A stretch of DNA of 54,315 nucleotides from assembly GCA_002633005.1 (NCBI GenBank), contig NMRA01000365.1, forward strand, positions 397,503 to 451,817, read 5' to 3'. The position numbers and the translations under genes are program-made. The notes beneath the pieces are model-generated. The model did no database searches. It saw only the letters and a program-made list of their open reading frames with translations, and had not been told where the DNA came from. Position 1 is the first letter of the stretch. The number at the start of each line of letters is the position of its first letter. Positions 1-12,100 of the stretch are shown here, in pieces. Source of the DNA: Phoronis australis (lineage: Eukaryota; Phoronida; Phoronidae).

Positions 1-1918
1 CAACAGGTTTTGCTTTTTCTAATGCTGACATGAGGCTACCCACATTAAAACAGTTTTGGGCAAGTCCTTCAAAATGAAAGGTGAAATTTCTTAGCTCAAA
101 AGCACACACAGAAAGTCCATAGCAAGGTCAGGGTACATAATTATCTGTTATGAAATGACACAACCATGATTGGGGGTCACTGCCGGCAGGTCAAAAAGGC
201 TTGAGGGGTCAAAATAAATTTGCGAAGACAAAATTCCCAACCATTCGGGTGAAGGGAACTCAGAGAGCGAAATGCAGAGTTTTTAATGCTGAAATGGACA
301 ACGTCCACTAAATCAAAAGTGTAAGTCACTTGATATTCAACTTCATAAATTCTAAGCCAAAAGATCCATATACGATGCATGTCATAGGCAAAAAAAACTG
401 CGCCGATTAATAATACCTCCGTCAAGAAAACATATCGGTCAGTAGCGGTGTAAAACTAAGACAGTTAAAAATCAATACATAAGTTTTATTGGTTACGGCT
501 ATTAACAGTCAGCAGTTGGCTTACTGGCTTCACTCGCACACGCGCAGCATAGCATGGCATGCAAAATAACTGAACAAGCAGTCATTACGCATTAATCCTA
601 AATGTACTGCTAGCGAAATAAACAGGAAATATTTGAACAGTACTGATACCACGGTCAGACAGATGACGTCTTAGAAAATGTTATGGTTTAGAACACAGAG
701 CTAATGTCTTTAGAATACAAAAACATACAAAGGCTGGAACAAATGCTTGATGCACAAAAATAGTAATGAAACTCTGGGCAACAGCCAAGGCGTGCATAAA
801 ATCTGGACAAAAAATTTTAAAACCTCCCTTTGGATAGTTTGTTAACCTGTTGTTACAATTAAACCTACAAATTTGGCAACTAACGACATGAAACATTCAC
901 TAAATTGGACTTAGTCGTTCTTTGTGCCTGAACATACGTCAAATTATTTAAAATCATGATCGAATACTAGTACCGGTATTCCAAATCCAGACTGACAAGA
1001 CAAATAAATACCATAAAAAGGATATCAAATGCTTCAGTGTTGCGATACCAATCCATTCTTTGCACACAAAATACGGTGTATACCTAATATACATAACTAA
1101 AGAACGAATTGTTTTCAATGACTGAAATCGCTAAGCGCAAAAACTAATCGCTGTTACAAGAGGAAGAACGGATTCCAAAACTGCCAAATGAAACACTTAC
1201 ACACTGAAGCCTGTCTGTACATGCACTTCACTACAGTTACTGAGCGTTGAGACATGTGTTCACTGAATAAACGGCCAGCAGACTGTAGCCAGCAGTGCTC
1301 AATAATGCTGGGCTTTGTTGAAACCAGATAGCGAAGTGCATGACCTAGTTACAGCTTGGTGGCTAATCATGCAGTTCGCAGCATTAACAGGACTTACTCA
1401 TGGCCTAAGTATGGGGGGAAACAAGATGGCTGCTCTCCAACTGACAATGGTGCAGTGGCAGAACTCAATTGAATTGCCTAGCCTTGTTTTTAGCATGAAC
1501 ACATCAAAGTATTTGCGATCTTGTGGCGGAGAACATGTACCAACCTTTGTTATGAACGCTAGCGAACAGCAAAGTTTCTAAAGACTAATAAGCGATGTAA
1601 GCATTTACATAGTTGTTTGAATTCACTATTTATTATTATTCATACCTGTGATCATGATGACAAAGTAAGTTAAAGCTCTCCGCTAACTACATCTATATTT
1701 GTGCACGGTAATTAACAAACTTAAGACTAAACAATTTTGTGTTCAGCAAAATGACACTTGGACTTAGGACGTTCATGAAGGGACTCAAGAGTAGGAAATC
1801 TAACTCATAATCGTAACCATTTGACCAACTGGACAGAGAATTAAATACATTCCTAAGGTACAGGCAAGAAGAATCTATAGTGCCGTACATACAGACTTAC
1901 CCCAGTTACTCTTGGAAC
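1..1918. other. Intergenic, no gene recognised
   Basis: Only short open frames without recognisable motifs are present, for example a plus-strand frame at 1,315-1,581 that begins with TTG. No splice-consistent exon chain, tRNA or clear repeat structure was found. The composition is AT-rich non-coding sequence like the rest of the window. Confidence 0.5.
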
Positions 1919-1920
1919 TA

Positions 1921-4681
1921 CCGTAAACGTTCGGGTTAACGCCCTGGGTGGATAAATTGGCAAACCCAAAAGATCGGGGGGTAGCGGTCAACCAGACATG
2001 GGCACTTAAACGCAAATTTCAAGAAATCCAGAGAGGGCGGTTAACCTAAACATGGGCGCTTATTACGACAGACAACCGCCCTGGGCGGATAATCTTACCT
2101 CATGATCAGAGTACCACACGATACACGTACTCGAAACGCGTAGAATTTTTCAAAGAGCTTTATCATCAAGTCGCAAAATGTCGCTAAAAGTGTCATAACA
2201 GCGGACGATCCTAAGAAATGTTCTGTTGCCCATAGATTAAATTTACAAAATTGGTGAGTAATAGTCCTTTGCCGTCCTGCAATCTTATTAGGGCTGTGGT
2301 GCGCAGACAACCAGTAGTCTAACAATAACTTGCATTGCAACTATTCTCACGCGATGACACTTTAGAATTGCACGCGTGTGAGCTTCACGTGTTGCAGAGG
2401 TCACAGCAGACATCAAATTTATGGTGCTAGCTGTCAAGTTTCGAGTCAAAGACCAGTTTTAAAATTAATGATGTAATAAAAGTTTGAAAAGCTAATTCAG
2501 GTGTTCTTTTGTGTTTGGGATGTTTATGTTTTTATGTTGGAGATTAGAATTAGATTAGACTAGACTCCGTGACTCATTTTCAATGTATGGTTCTGCAGCT
2601 AGCTGTTTTATCTCGACTGCCCGGCGTTGCCCGCTTCCAATTGCGTGAAACATGCCACGCAAACGAGATGAGAATCGGGGGTAAGCGGATATGAGCCAGT
2701 CGTCAATCAAAAGTTACTGCAAAGGCATTACGCAAAAACAATCATTTGCTCAAGATTTTATTTTAAAATTAGTAACATTATGACTGGGGATGAGTCTAGT
2801 GACCGCGAACAGTAGAGTCCGAGGAAAAAATTACCAGTTCGAACACATATCTGCGTCAGTAAAAAACAATTCGTAGATGTAGCCTCAATTCTTCGGATAA
2901 CCGGCATCTGTGGTTTGCGCGACTATACAACTAAATTAGTGAAGAGCTTTAACCAGCAATGCGTCCTTTCCGAGTCAGTGTTTTGCAACTGAGACTCCGC
3001 GCTCGGCATAACGAACTGCAGGTCGCATTGGCGACCTGAAATTTGGAAATGCGAGCCGAGATTATAGACGTCTTGTACCTGCCACCGAGAAATTCCAACC
3101 TACGCGAGACGTTTTTATGGGGGTATAATGGACAGGCCCACCTGGAAAACATAAAGCAACTCGAAAAACACATTTATTTTACACGCAATATGTACAGATC
3201 ATCCTAATATAATATCAACTACGGCAATATCGCATTGCGACACTAGTCCCTCCCACTGTTTGCGCGCAATATGCGGTCACTAAACTTGGAAATGCCGTCA
3301 AGTAATTTAACAGCCTCTTTCAACATGGGTCTTGTTTTAAGTGACAAAAGACAGCAGCTGGATTCAGCACGCGTGTACGTATGAGTCACCTGTCAATCAC
3401 ACATGTTGTTGTCAAGGTAATATGCACTCCAGGGTGTGGGAACTTACACGCGGGCACCACTTCAGAAATCGCATATCAAAAGAGAACAGCGACAGTACAC
3501 CGGCGCGACTCTGTACTTTTAAGCTATTGTTACAAAAAAACCCAGTGTTTTACGATATTCCTCCGTTCCAATGACCCAAAACTACGATGTCAAGTCTGTT
3601 CCAATATTTCCAGGCACGATGATCTGTGGACCCAATGTTCCATGCCCGTAGCTAGCTGCGTGCACGTCATTACCACTGCCGCCAATTTTCAATCAGTTAC
3701 GTCATAGATGTCTCGGACTCGAATGGCAAGAATTTTGTTCAGGCTGAAACTGCCCAATGTAGGAACAAAAATATTCGGGAAGCTAAAAGGCTAGGTGGAT
3801 ACGATAATTCACAGTTACGCCTGTCGCAAGAAATCGTACTATAAAGAACCGCCAGCAACTTTGGCGGAATCTGCTATCGCCAACTTGTCTGAGATGCAAC
3901 AAGCGAAAAACAAAATCTGACTAGCAGTTTTTTATTTCTTCAAGATGATGCACAAACATCCAGTAACGTATTGCCAACCTTTGAATTCAGAAACTGAGAC
4001 AGCAAATCGGCCAGCGAGGTACACTGTCCGTTCGGTCGCTACACATCCTCGATAACCTGGCAATTACACTCATAAAAATAGGGAGAATTTGACATCTTTC
4101 CGTCAGTTATGGAAATTCTTCAAAATACGAGAGCTTCCTACCAAAAGCGAATTGGAGGTGTTGGCAAAACCAGTGTCACATTTCTCTGACCCGATTTTTT
4201 TCGAATATATGTTTTATCTAGTGCACTGCAGACAGAAACTCGGCGCGGCAGACCACGTCGCTAAAAGCGGAGGCATTGAAGCCGGCAGGGTTCTTAAACT
4301 TTGCAAACATGGGAAGAAAATAAAGTGACAAAACGTTCAAGTATTAAATTTTGAAGTAAATCCATGACCCGAGACAAGAATTTGTTACTTGTATTGAATA
4401 ATTCTCATTGCCAAACTGCCGGCTCGGAGGCTGTCATTGCACTCTAGTTGTGATCATCGATCTAAAAGTCGGGAAATCGCACTAAATCTTCAATCTTTAA
4501 AAGTCGGGGATGGGCGCTTAATGGAGCGGTGGGCACTTAACGGAGAGGTGGGCGCTTAACTGGAAATCTTCAAAAATCGCAGATGGGCGGTTAACCGAGC
4601 AGTGGGCGGTTAAATCGAAAATCCACCTAAAGTAAGGGTGGGTGGTTAACTGAGCATGGGCATTAACCCGAACGTTTACGG
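1921..4681. mobile_element. Non-autonomous DNA transposon with TIRs, TA-flanked
   Basis: Both ends carry the same inverted terminal sequence. The left end reads CCGTAAACGTTCGGGTTAA from 1,921, and the right end is its reverse complement ending at 4,681; the match continues to 23 of 24 bases. Each end is bordered by TA, which fits a TA target-site duplication as in Tc1/mariner-type elements. Inside both ends are clusters of related short motifs (GGGCGGTTAA, GGGCGCTTAA, GGGCACTTAA), which look like subterminal transposase-binding repeats. No transposase frame was recognised. The central part (about 2,500-3,500) is homologous in inverted orientation to 38,215-39,300, so it is either a second family nested here or a shared internal region. 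The superfamily is uncertain. Confidence 0.75.
2500..3500 (+). repeat. Dispersed repeat, copy 1 (inverted relative to 38,215-39,300)
   Basis: This stretch matches the reverse complement of 38,215-39,300 over most of its length. Shared landmarks include GTCGTCAATCAAAAGTTACT near 2,700, the TGTTTGCGCGCAAT region near 3,260, a GTGACTCA-type core with GTGTGGGAACTTACAC near 3,430, and CGCATATCAAAAGAGAA near 3,470. The copies are diverged by substitutions and small indels. Small open frames inside (2,949-3,173 minus and 3,381-3,707 plus) show no known motif and are not called as genes. Confidence 0.7.
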
Positions 4682-4689
4682 TAATTGTC

Positions 4690-7600
4690 GCTAGGTTTGA
4701 GTGCTGTTTGGACGCTATTTAAACTGCGATATTTTATTTTGCTCATAGCGATAACAAGGACAATCATTGTAACTTACATCTGATTTCAGTGTTATTATTT
4801 ATTAAATAATCTTGGCTAAAAATACACCGGACAATAAGAAGTTGGTTTCAAGATACATGGTATTTCATTTGCTGTGAGCACATGGACCTGTCTTCCGCCT
4901 TTCCCACTTTTTCTTCGTTTCAGACTAGTGCACAAATTCGTTTGTGAACGACCACACATTGTGACTTTTGTACAGACAAATCATAAAGATTAACATCTAC
5001 TGACTCTGTAGGGGGCGCACTACGTCGATGCTTTTTACTGTTGGGGCATCGAGACGCGGACCAAACTTAGCCTTAAACTCATGATAAAAAAATGGAGTGT
5101 TTATTGCGCTCTGAAAATTCGCTCGCCACCTGAGCGACCGGCAAGTGAACTTCTACTCGCCCACCACTATTTTTACTCGCAGTGGCGACCGGGCGAGTGG
5201 CTAAGTATATCCCTGCGTCTATGGGTATATACCTGCCAAGTCACACGCAAATCACATATTTAACTTCCACCGTACTCCCTCATATAAAAAAATAATTGCA
5301 GGCGGTCTGATACACGTTGTACCAGACATGCGCAGGCCTCGCATGTGGGCCCATTGCACTGATCACCTGGAAATATTTTTATGCTTTATTAATATATGGT
5401 TCAAACCGAGCTGAGGAGCTAGAAACCTGGCTCAAGGGTTTAGCAGTGTGACCTGGTGGGACTTGAACCCACGACCTCGAGTAAAGAAAGCGGGCACTTA
5501 TCAACCAGGCCACACTCCCTCATACCAGACCTGCAAATTCTCATGCAATCCCGATTTTCTTGAGAATTATATTTTTCTAAATGTACATTTTAACAAAACA
5601 AACATACAAAAATCAACATAATAACTATTAGTCCAGGATATTCTTGCAAATTGGTGTTGCTGCCATATTGCAAGAAGGATTACTGATTCATTTTTAACTC
5701 ATTTCATAATTTCATTAATAGTTATCCGACCCTTGGCAGGCTACTTAACATAATCCATTTATTTGTTCAGTGTTAAGACATAAATCCAATCCATGCGGAG
5801 TAACATCTAAATTTAGGAAAGGACAATTTTCTCTGGCTCAGGAGAGATAAAAAGATAATTATTTTGCTCAAGGGGTGTACTGAATTTTGGAAATAAGCAA
5901 CATTGGACATCCCAAATTCATAAGTTACAATTACTAAGGACAAACGGTCATTCGCTTTGATGTTACACTAAGGAGATCCATGAAAATGTGTCAATTATTT
6001 ATGAACTGCCAAGTCTATTTTCAGACACTGTTCATAAAAAATGCTATGTCCGATAGTTGAGAAACATGATAAATGCCAAAACTGCACAAGTACCAAGTTT
6101 CAATTTCAGTACGAATACTAACTAGTGCTTATTACCAATTTTAGAGAATGTCTAAGCTGGAGAATTTTTACTACTAACGCCAACACCAAAATAAAAAATT
6201 CAATTGTAATCAATCATTATTTGCTTGTACCTCTTGAATTTTTGTTTCACACCCTCTAAGTGGTAAAATACATTTATCAACAACAATTTTGAAACAAAAG
6301 TCGCCAAAATGAGCTTACATAGACAACACTGGTGATTATCATCACAAATATCAACTGATGACAACATTGCAAGCTATGTCGGCTAACACCCTAAAATCAG
6401 TGATTTGGCCAACTTGTCGGGTAAATAACGCTAATGGAAAACAATAAAGTTTTTGGCAATGAACCTAACATCTAATCAACAAACTAGATTTCACTTGACA
6501 ATACATATTGTCGTGTGAAATTAGATACAAAGGCCTATCAATTTTCACGACTACGTCGTACGTACAACAGCTTTGGCCAATCGTCATCTGGCAAGCAGCA
6601 TCGGATTATGTGGAATCTTATAATTTTCTTTTGGACGATGTCAGGTCTGAATGTGGGAGTCTCATTATTGTGCCACAACTAAGCTTAAGCCAGCACAAAA
6701 ATGGTCGCGGTCACATAAAATCAATAGCAAGTGTTACATTTTATGAAACCTTGATAGCCGTAAAAGGGAACTCGCCAATGTACACCAACAAATAATCACG
6801 ACTCACTGCGGGTGCATGGTCTTCAAGAATATTTGATGAATTTTATAACAATAATTGAGTTGAAAATGATTACCTCAATAAAGATGAACTTGCAAATTTG
6901 GCAGTCATGGATACTGGGAGTATTGAAAACTGATATTGCTCTGAAATACTTTTACAAGCAGCGCCCAGAGGTAAGTTGTGTTGGGTGAGAAAGATGGCGC
7001 CACCTAGCTCATTACTTATGATCGCTAGTTTTCCAGGGGCAAGTAAAACGTGGAAAAGTCCCAACTAACGCAAATTGATACCATTCAACAATAGTGCACT
7101 GGAAAAAGTAGTATTTGAGGCAAACGTATCTTCGATCTTATTTGTGTCAATTGACGATGCCATGAAGGAATCATTTTCATCAATAATAAGAAATCTGATG
7201 TTCTAGACGAGACAATGAAACTCACCAGAACAGCAATCGCCATCTTCCGCAACTAACTAGGTCAAGTTCTAATTTGACCTATATATTTTTCCTCACGTTT
7301 TTGTGCTTCAGATTGTCATTGTTTTAAAACGTTTACAACTAAGTTTGCGAGTCTTGAAAGAATGCATTTTTCTTTTAACTTTCGGATTGCATGTATTTTA
7401 CCCTTCAAACACATCTGAGTTGACTATATAAAAGACGCGACATCTAGTGGGCGAAGAAATTGACAACGTGTTTTGCCTCTTACTCTTGTCTTGGCAAACC
7501 TTCATGAGTTTTTGTGCTGGTCCTTTGGTGTGATCTGTTGCTGTATGATATAGCCACTGTTTATGGCTCAAGAATTTTAATTCACTTTTAGTGTTTCGTG

Positions 7601-8892
7601 ATTTTTTTGGTGTTATACAGTGTACTGTCACAACACTGCTCACGACACTGAGCACTATTTCAGTATTTCACTATATTCTCTTGCTTGTGCAGTTCACGTA
7701 TGACGTGATATCTGGTCCCTGTTTCACTCTATAGCCAAAAGTTAAAGTTGCTGTTAAATCTTTTGCTCCTGAGCAGACAATGGATTTCTGTCTTTTAGCA
7801 TCGAGTTGTTGTTGACTTTTAGCCTTAGTATGTTTTGTGAAAAAGCAGGCCAATGCGAAATCCAAGATTTTCAGTCGATAGATTAAGAGGCAGACTCTTT
7901 AGTCAGCCTCTTGCACTTGGGAAGAATGGGCAGTTTGCTGTTGCTTAAAGCCACATGCTGTACATGAAATGATCTGCCTCGTTGCGCCATTCAGAAGACA
8001 CTTGTCCTTCACATGGTGTACTTGCATAAAGTTTTTTTGCAACGGTCAATGTTTGTTTTTGTTGAGAAACTTACCTGAATTTGAAAAGTGAAAACTCTCT
8101 CTCACCCATACACCTTTACTTTAAAGCATTCTCTCTCCCTTACACCTTTCCTTCTCAAAAATTCGCAGTCTGAAATTTATAAATTCGCCATGGAATAACG
8201 CCCTACTTAATAAATCACATTAAATACTGAGTCCACTTTTAAATGTCAACTGTATCATGCGTTGACGTGAGACATTGTAAGCAAATTAGTTCTGATCAGC
8301 TGTCTGGGGGTTTTCTGCATTCAAATCCCATGTGCAAATGTGTGTGCATGCTGATACAATTCGTAAGAGGCTCGTGAATTAATACTATTTGTTACTAATA
8401 TGTTGCTAATAGACTTTAAGAATCGATCCCCAGTAAGAACCCTAGTCATTATATTCTGCTTGAGTGGACACAACACCTACCAAAGGTAACATTTTTATAA
8501 GCAAGAGTTGGTCCATGTTCTGTTCCACAATATTTCTTTATTTAGCCCTGTATATGTTATGTATGTTATTTAGTTACAAGTCAAGGTCACGACCTACTTG
8601 TTGAGTGCATAGTCTCGACCAATAACAAACTGCCTGTTCTTCCCAAGACTCAAAACTATAGTCTTAGTAAGGAAACAGTTGAGAAGACTTCATGGTGCTC
8701 AACAGGCCAAAATCATCAATTAGCTACTTTTTAATCACAGAAAGTGGGTTTATAGCACCATCGTTTTTTTAAATTTTGACACCTCCATATTTTTACATTT
8801 CTATTGAATGACTTGTTTTTAGTTAGGAACGTGGTCCCTAGTTTTTAGTCATAAATTTTTCAAATAATCAATTGTAATTCTTTTGTTTTCAG
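4690..8892. other. Intergenic region upstream of TFB2M
   Basis: No coding exon was recognised apart from the tRNA-like SINE segment listed separately. A pyrimidine-rich stretch with repeated CTCTCTC lies at about 8,090-8,160. The frame at 6,508-6,795 resembles no family I know and begins with TTG. The transcription start and any non-coding first exon of TFB2M probably lie here, because a TTTTGTTTTCAG acceptor sits just before its first coding exon, but I could not place them. Confidence 0.4.
5446..5515 (-). repeat. tRNA-derived SINE-like segment
   Basis: Read on the minus strand, this segment has an A-box-like TGGCCTGGTTGATAAG and, about 30 bases on, a consensus B box GGTTCAAGTCC. The T arm (5,456-5,472) pairs perfectly, 5 bp around a 7-base loop. 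A 7-bp acceptor-like helix (5,506-5,512 with 5,449-5,455) has one wobble pair and sits in a longer 12-bp inverted repeat. The anticodon arm does not pair properly, so a working tRNA is unlikely. A Pol III promoter-bearing SINE head or tRNA pseudogene fits better. Confidence 0.55.
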
Positions 8893-9157
8893 ATTGAGTC
8901 CGACTCTTACTGGTTTTCACACTTGGTCCTCTCTGCCCAGAAATGCCGTCAAAGGGCAGAAATAATGGCCTTACGATATTCTTTACATAAGACGTGCCAG
9001 TCAATCTTTAAATTGTTTTGTGTGCCATGGAGTCCTCTCAAAAAGACTGGTTTTTGTGTGTTGCGGGCCTTGGAAACTGATGCTGCAGCTAAAGTGCCAT
9101 CTAGTAAGAAGAAAGGGAAACGTGAAAGTTGTTTTATTACCGATGAAGCTTTAGCAG
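8893..9157 (+). CDS. TFB2M: TFB2M exon 1 (5' UTR part and residues 1-64)
   Basis: The TTTTGTTTTCAG acceptor ends at 8,892, suggesting a spliced 5' UTR. The chosen start is ATG 8,965, because the following MALRYSLHKTCQSIFKLF is a good mitochondrial presequence and the exon ends with FITDEALA, the usual entry to the methyltransferase fold. The frame stays open upstream to the acceptor, so a longer N terminus from an unseen exon cannot be excluded. An out-of-frame ATG at 8,943 opens a 15-codon upstream frame that overlaps the start and could lower translation. Donor is G|GTATTT at 9,158, phase 1. Confidence 0.8.
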
Positions 9158-12100
9158 GTATTTGTCAGACCAAGGGATAATTCCTTTTCAATTGTAATCT
9201 CCTGCAAGCGGTTTAGCATACAGCTCATATGAACATTGAGAGTGCTATAGATATTCATGACAAAAAGGCACTGGTAGTAAATATTTTGAGTTGGCTGAAA
9301 GAAGTACTTCAGCACAGTATAAAATGGCTTATTAAAGTTTAAAATAGTTATTGAAGTTACTATTTGATGATTTTGATTATGTTAACTTTATGACTGGCAT
9401 ACAGTCTATGTAGTGTTGATCATCTCAATTTAAGGCAGCTATAAACCCTTGTTTTGTCCAAAAAACAAACTTTTGATTTAAACCACTTATTGCTATGATA
9501 AAATTGGTCTCTACTTGTAAATTACTCAAATGAGAGGTCACTCATATATTGGTCATTTCTGGGTTTGCATAGAATTGACTGTTTGTTATGGCTTGTGACC
9601 CGTGCTTGGCACATAAATTAACAGTGACAAGCCAATTTGAAAAGCCTGGTCTTAAGCAGTAATGAACTTTTATTTTTTTCAAAGCCCTAAGATCACCTCC
9701 AATTTGACACTTAATTTCTATTGTTGAATGGTCGAAATCAAAAGTGGTTTTTTATGGGCCCACATATTTATATGTTTGCAGGATCTTTATTAAATGCAGC
9801 AAGTGTTTTTTGGCATCCACCCCTCTATCAACCAAACCACTCTAAGGGTGATTTTGAAAATTGGCATGTGTGTTCTTACTATGAAGAGGACGGCTCATGA
9901 TGATTTTCCAAAGACTTCGATTACTGTGGCACCTCCTAGTGGCAGTTTTTGCGCCCGCGGCTATATCTTCTAAATGGCTTGCAGGATCTTTACTAAATTT
10001 AGCAAGTGTTTTTTTATGATGTTGACAGCGGACAACGACGACTTTCGGACGGATCTGACTACCGGTGTGCCTCCTAGTGGCAATTTTAGTTTTTTGAGTT
10101 AACCTCTGTATTTTCAAAGGTCCTCAATGGATTTTCATCAAATTTGGAATATAGGCATCTATTGGTGAGGTGACGCTTTCCTTCCATTTTTGGATGGAAT
10201 CGAGGTATTTTGCGCCACATAGTGGCCATTTTTGCTGTTTTAGAGTCTGTTTTCTGGCATCCACCTCTCTATCAACCAAACCATTCCAAGGATGATTTTG
10301 GAAATACGCATATATGTTCTCAGTATGAAGAGGACAGTTGACGATGACAATTTCGACTACTGTGGTGCCTTCTAGTGGCAGTTTTGTTTTGCGCCCATAA
10401 CTGTATTTCCTAAGCCCACTGCTGGAACTTTATTAAATTTGGTATTTATGTGAACGTATCAACAGAAGACGACTTTCATGCGGATTCAACGAACGCTGTG
10501 CCCCTAGTGGCAATTTCATTTTTTTTCCATTTTTCTTTGTTTCCCTGAAGTTCCTTGACAGATTTTTATGAAATTTAGTAAATAGCTTTCTATTAAAGAA
10601 GTGATGACATTGTTCCCATTTTTGGATGGATTCGACGTTTTGCGCCATCTAGTGGCCGCTTCGCTTGTAAGGCATGGCGATACTTCGCCAAGTTTTGCGT
10701 AATTTTTAGTTTTCAATTGGTTCTCACATATATGGAACACACGCTTGGTCCCAGGTTTTTTTACTGTGGTAATGGAAAAGTCGAATGCGTATTCAGCAAT
10801 TATGAAATGGTGCTAGAATCAAACACAGAACCTCCTGCCTTGTATACTCATTTGCCCCCAGAGCCTATCGATAGCTAGCTGCCAACCATCAGGACTTAAT
10901 TTAACTTTTTTGACGTTATATTTACTGAACAGGGAAATTGAAAAAAAAACGTCACCATCATGGCAATGTCTGTAATATAACCAACAATTTGATTCAGGAC
11001 AATTGGGGGGGATTTCATATATGACACAGTTATCAGTTTCCTAATGGATTGTGGGTTGTGGGGCAGTGTGTGAACATTTAGTGACATCACAGATAACCCG
11101 ATTCATAATTTGTGTTTTAGGTGGCGAGATTTGAGTTTGGCATGTGCCTCAAGAATTCTATAGTGCAAAAGACTAGCTGTTCTATGTAGTAATTCAATTC
11201 ATTTTGAGGCTTGTACATCACGTATATAATTTTTCTGTAGGCCCATAGCCTGGGGGTAAGGGGGCTTGGCTAGCCCCACCCTCGCGTCTAGACCGAAGAG
11301 ATTTTCTCTTCCAGTGTGCATAGGCCTTTATTTCTCAGTGGTGCATCGTCTCAAAAGTGTGGGTGTCTTATCGTCTTCCCAATAATTACACAATCACTCT
11401 CATTTCTGCGTTTGACCTAGAGTCCGTTCCTCATAATCTAAAATTGACCTTTCCCATTGACCAATCTGGCTACGGACCCGTCTATAATGGTTGCTTTGTT
11501 GTACTGGCATGTTGCAGTTGATCCGCACTTTCAATTGGGTTGAATGTAAGCAGCAAGTGTGTTATTGATTACACGTCACCATGTTATCCGTGATGTTAGT
11601 GGATGCTTACAACTAACAGCTGTCCCACAATGCACAATAATTCTTAATTTAACACTAGGAACAAAGGTAAGTTAAAAAATTGTTTATGTTATCAGATACT
11701 CTATCAAAAACTTCATTTCACTTCAGTTTGAAACTGAGAATTATTTACATTTGCGTAGCTCGAAAATTATCTTATGCTTGGATCAGACTTCTGCGAGTTA
11801 TTAAAACATACATTTCTGTGTTTCAGCTGATCTAATGTCGGGGATTAGTGTAGATTTGAAGGACCCCCGGTCTACGCTGATAGAACTGTCTCCTGGCTAT
11901 GGCATACTTACCAAGGTGCTCCTGAATGCTGGCGTGAAGAAGTTAGTGGCATTTGAGCCCGACCTCAATTACCACCAGCATTTAGAGGTTAGGTCAACTG
12001 TTAGCTAATCTAGGCAATTCTTGAAACTGGAGTTCTCTGTTTACAGGGCTTGGAATTTTCCGCAGAAACGCGGATTTCCGCTTTTTTCAAATGTTCTGTT

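Noticed and set aside
5446-5515. Functional tRNA gene on the minus strand
   Set aside because: The A and B boxes and T arm look good, but no 5-bp anticodon stem forms and total length is short; a SINE or pseudogene is more likely.
6508-6795. 95-codon plus-strand frame as a gene
   Set aside because: It starts with TTG and has no recognisable motif, splice partners or poly(A) context.
9842-10740. Several minus-strand frames of 71-91 codons
   Set aside because: They lie in the CTAGTGG-family repeat, and similar frames recur in its other copies with disruptions.
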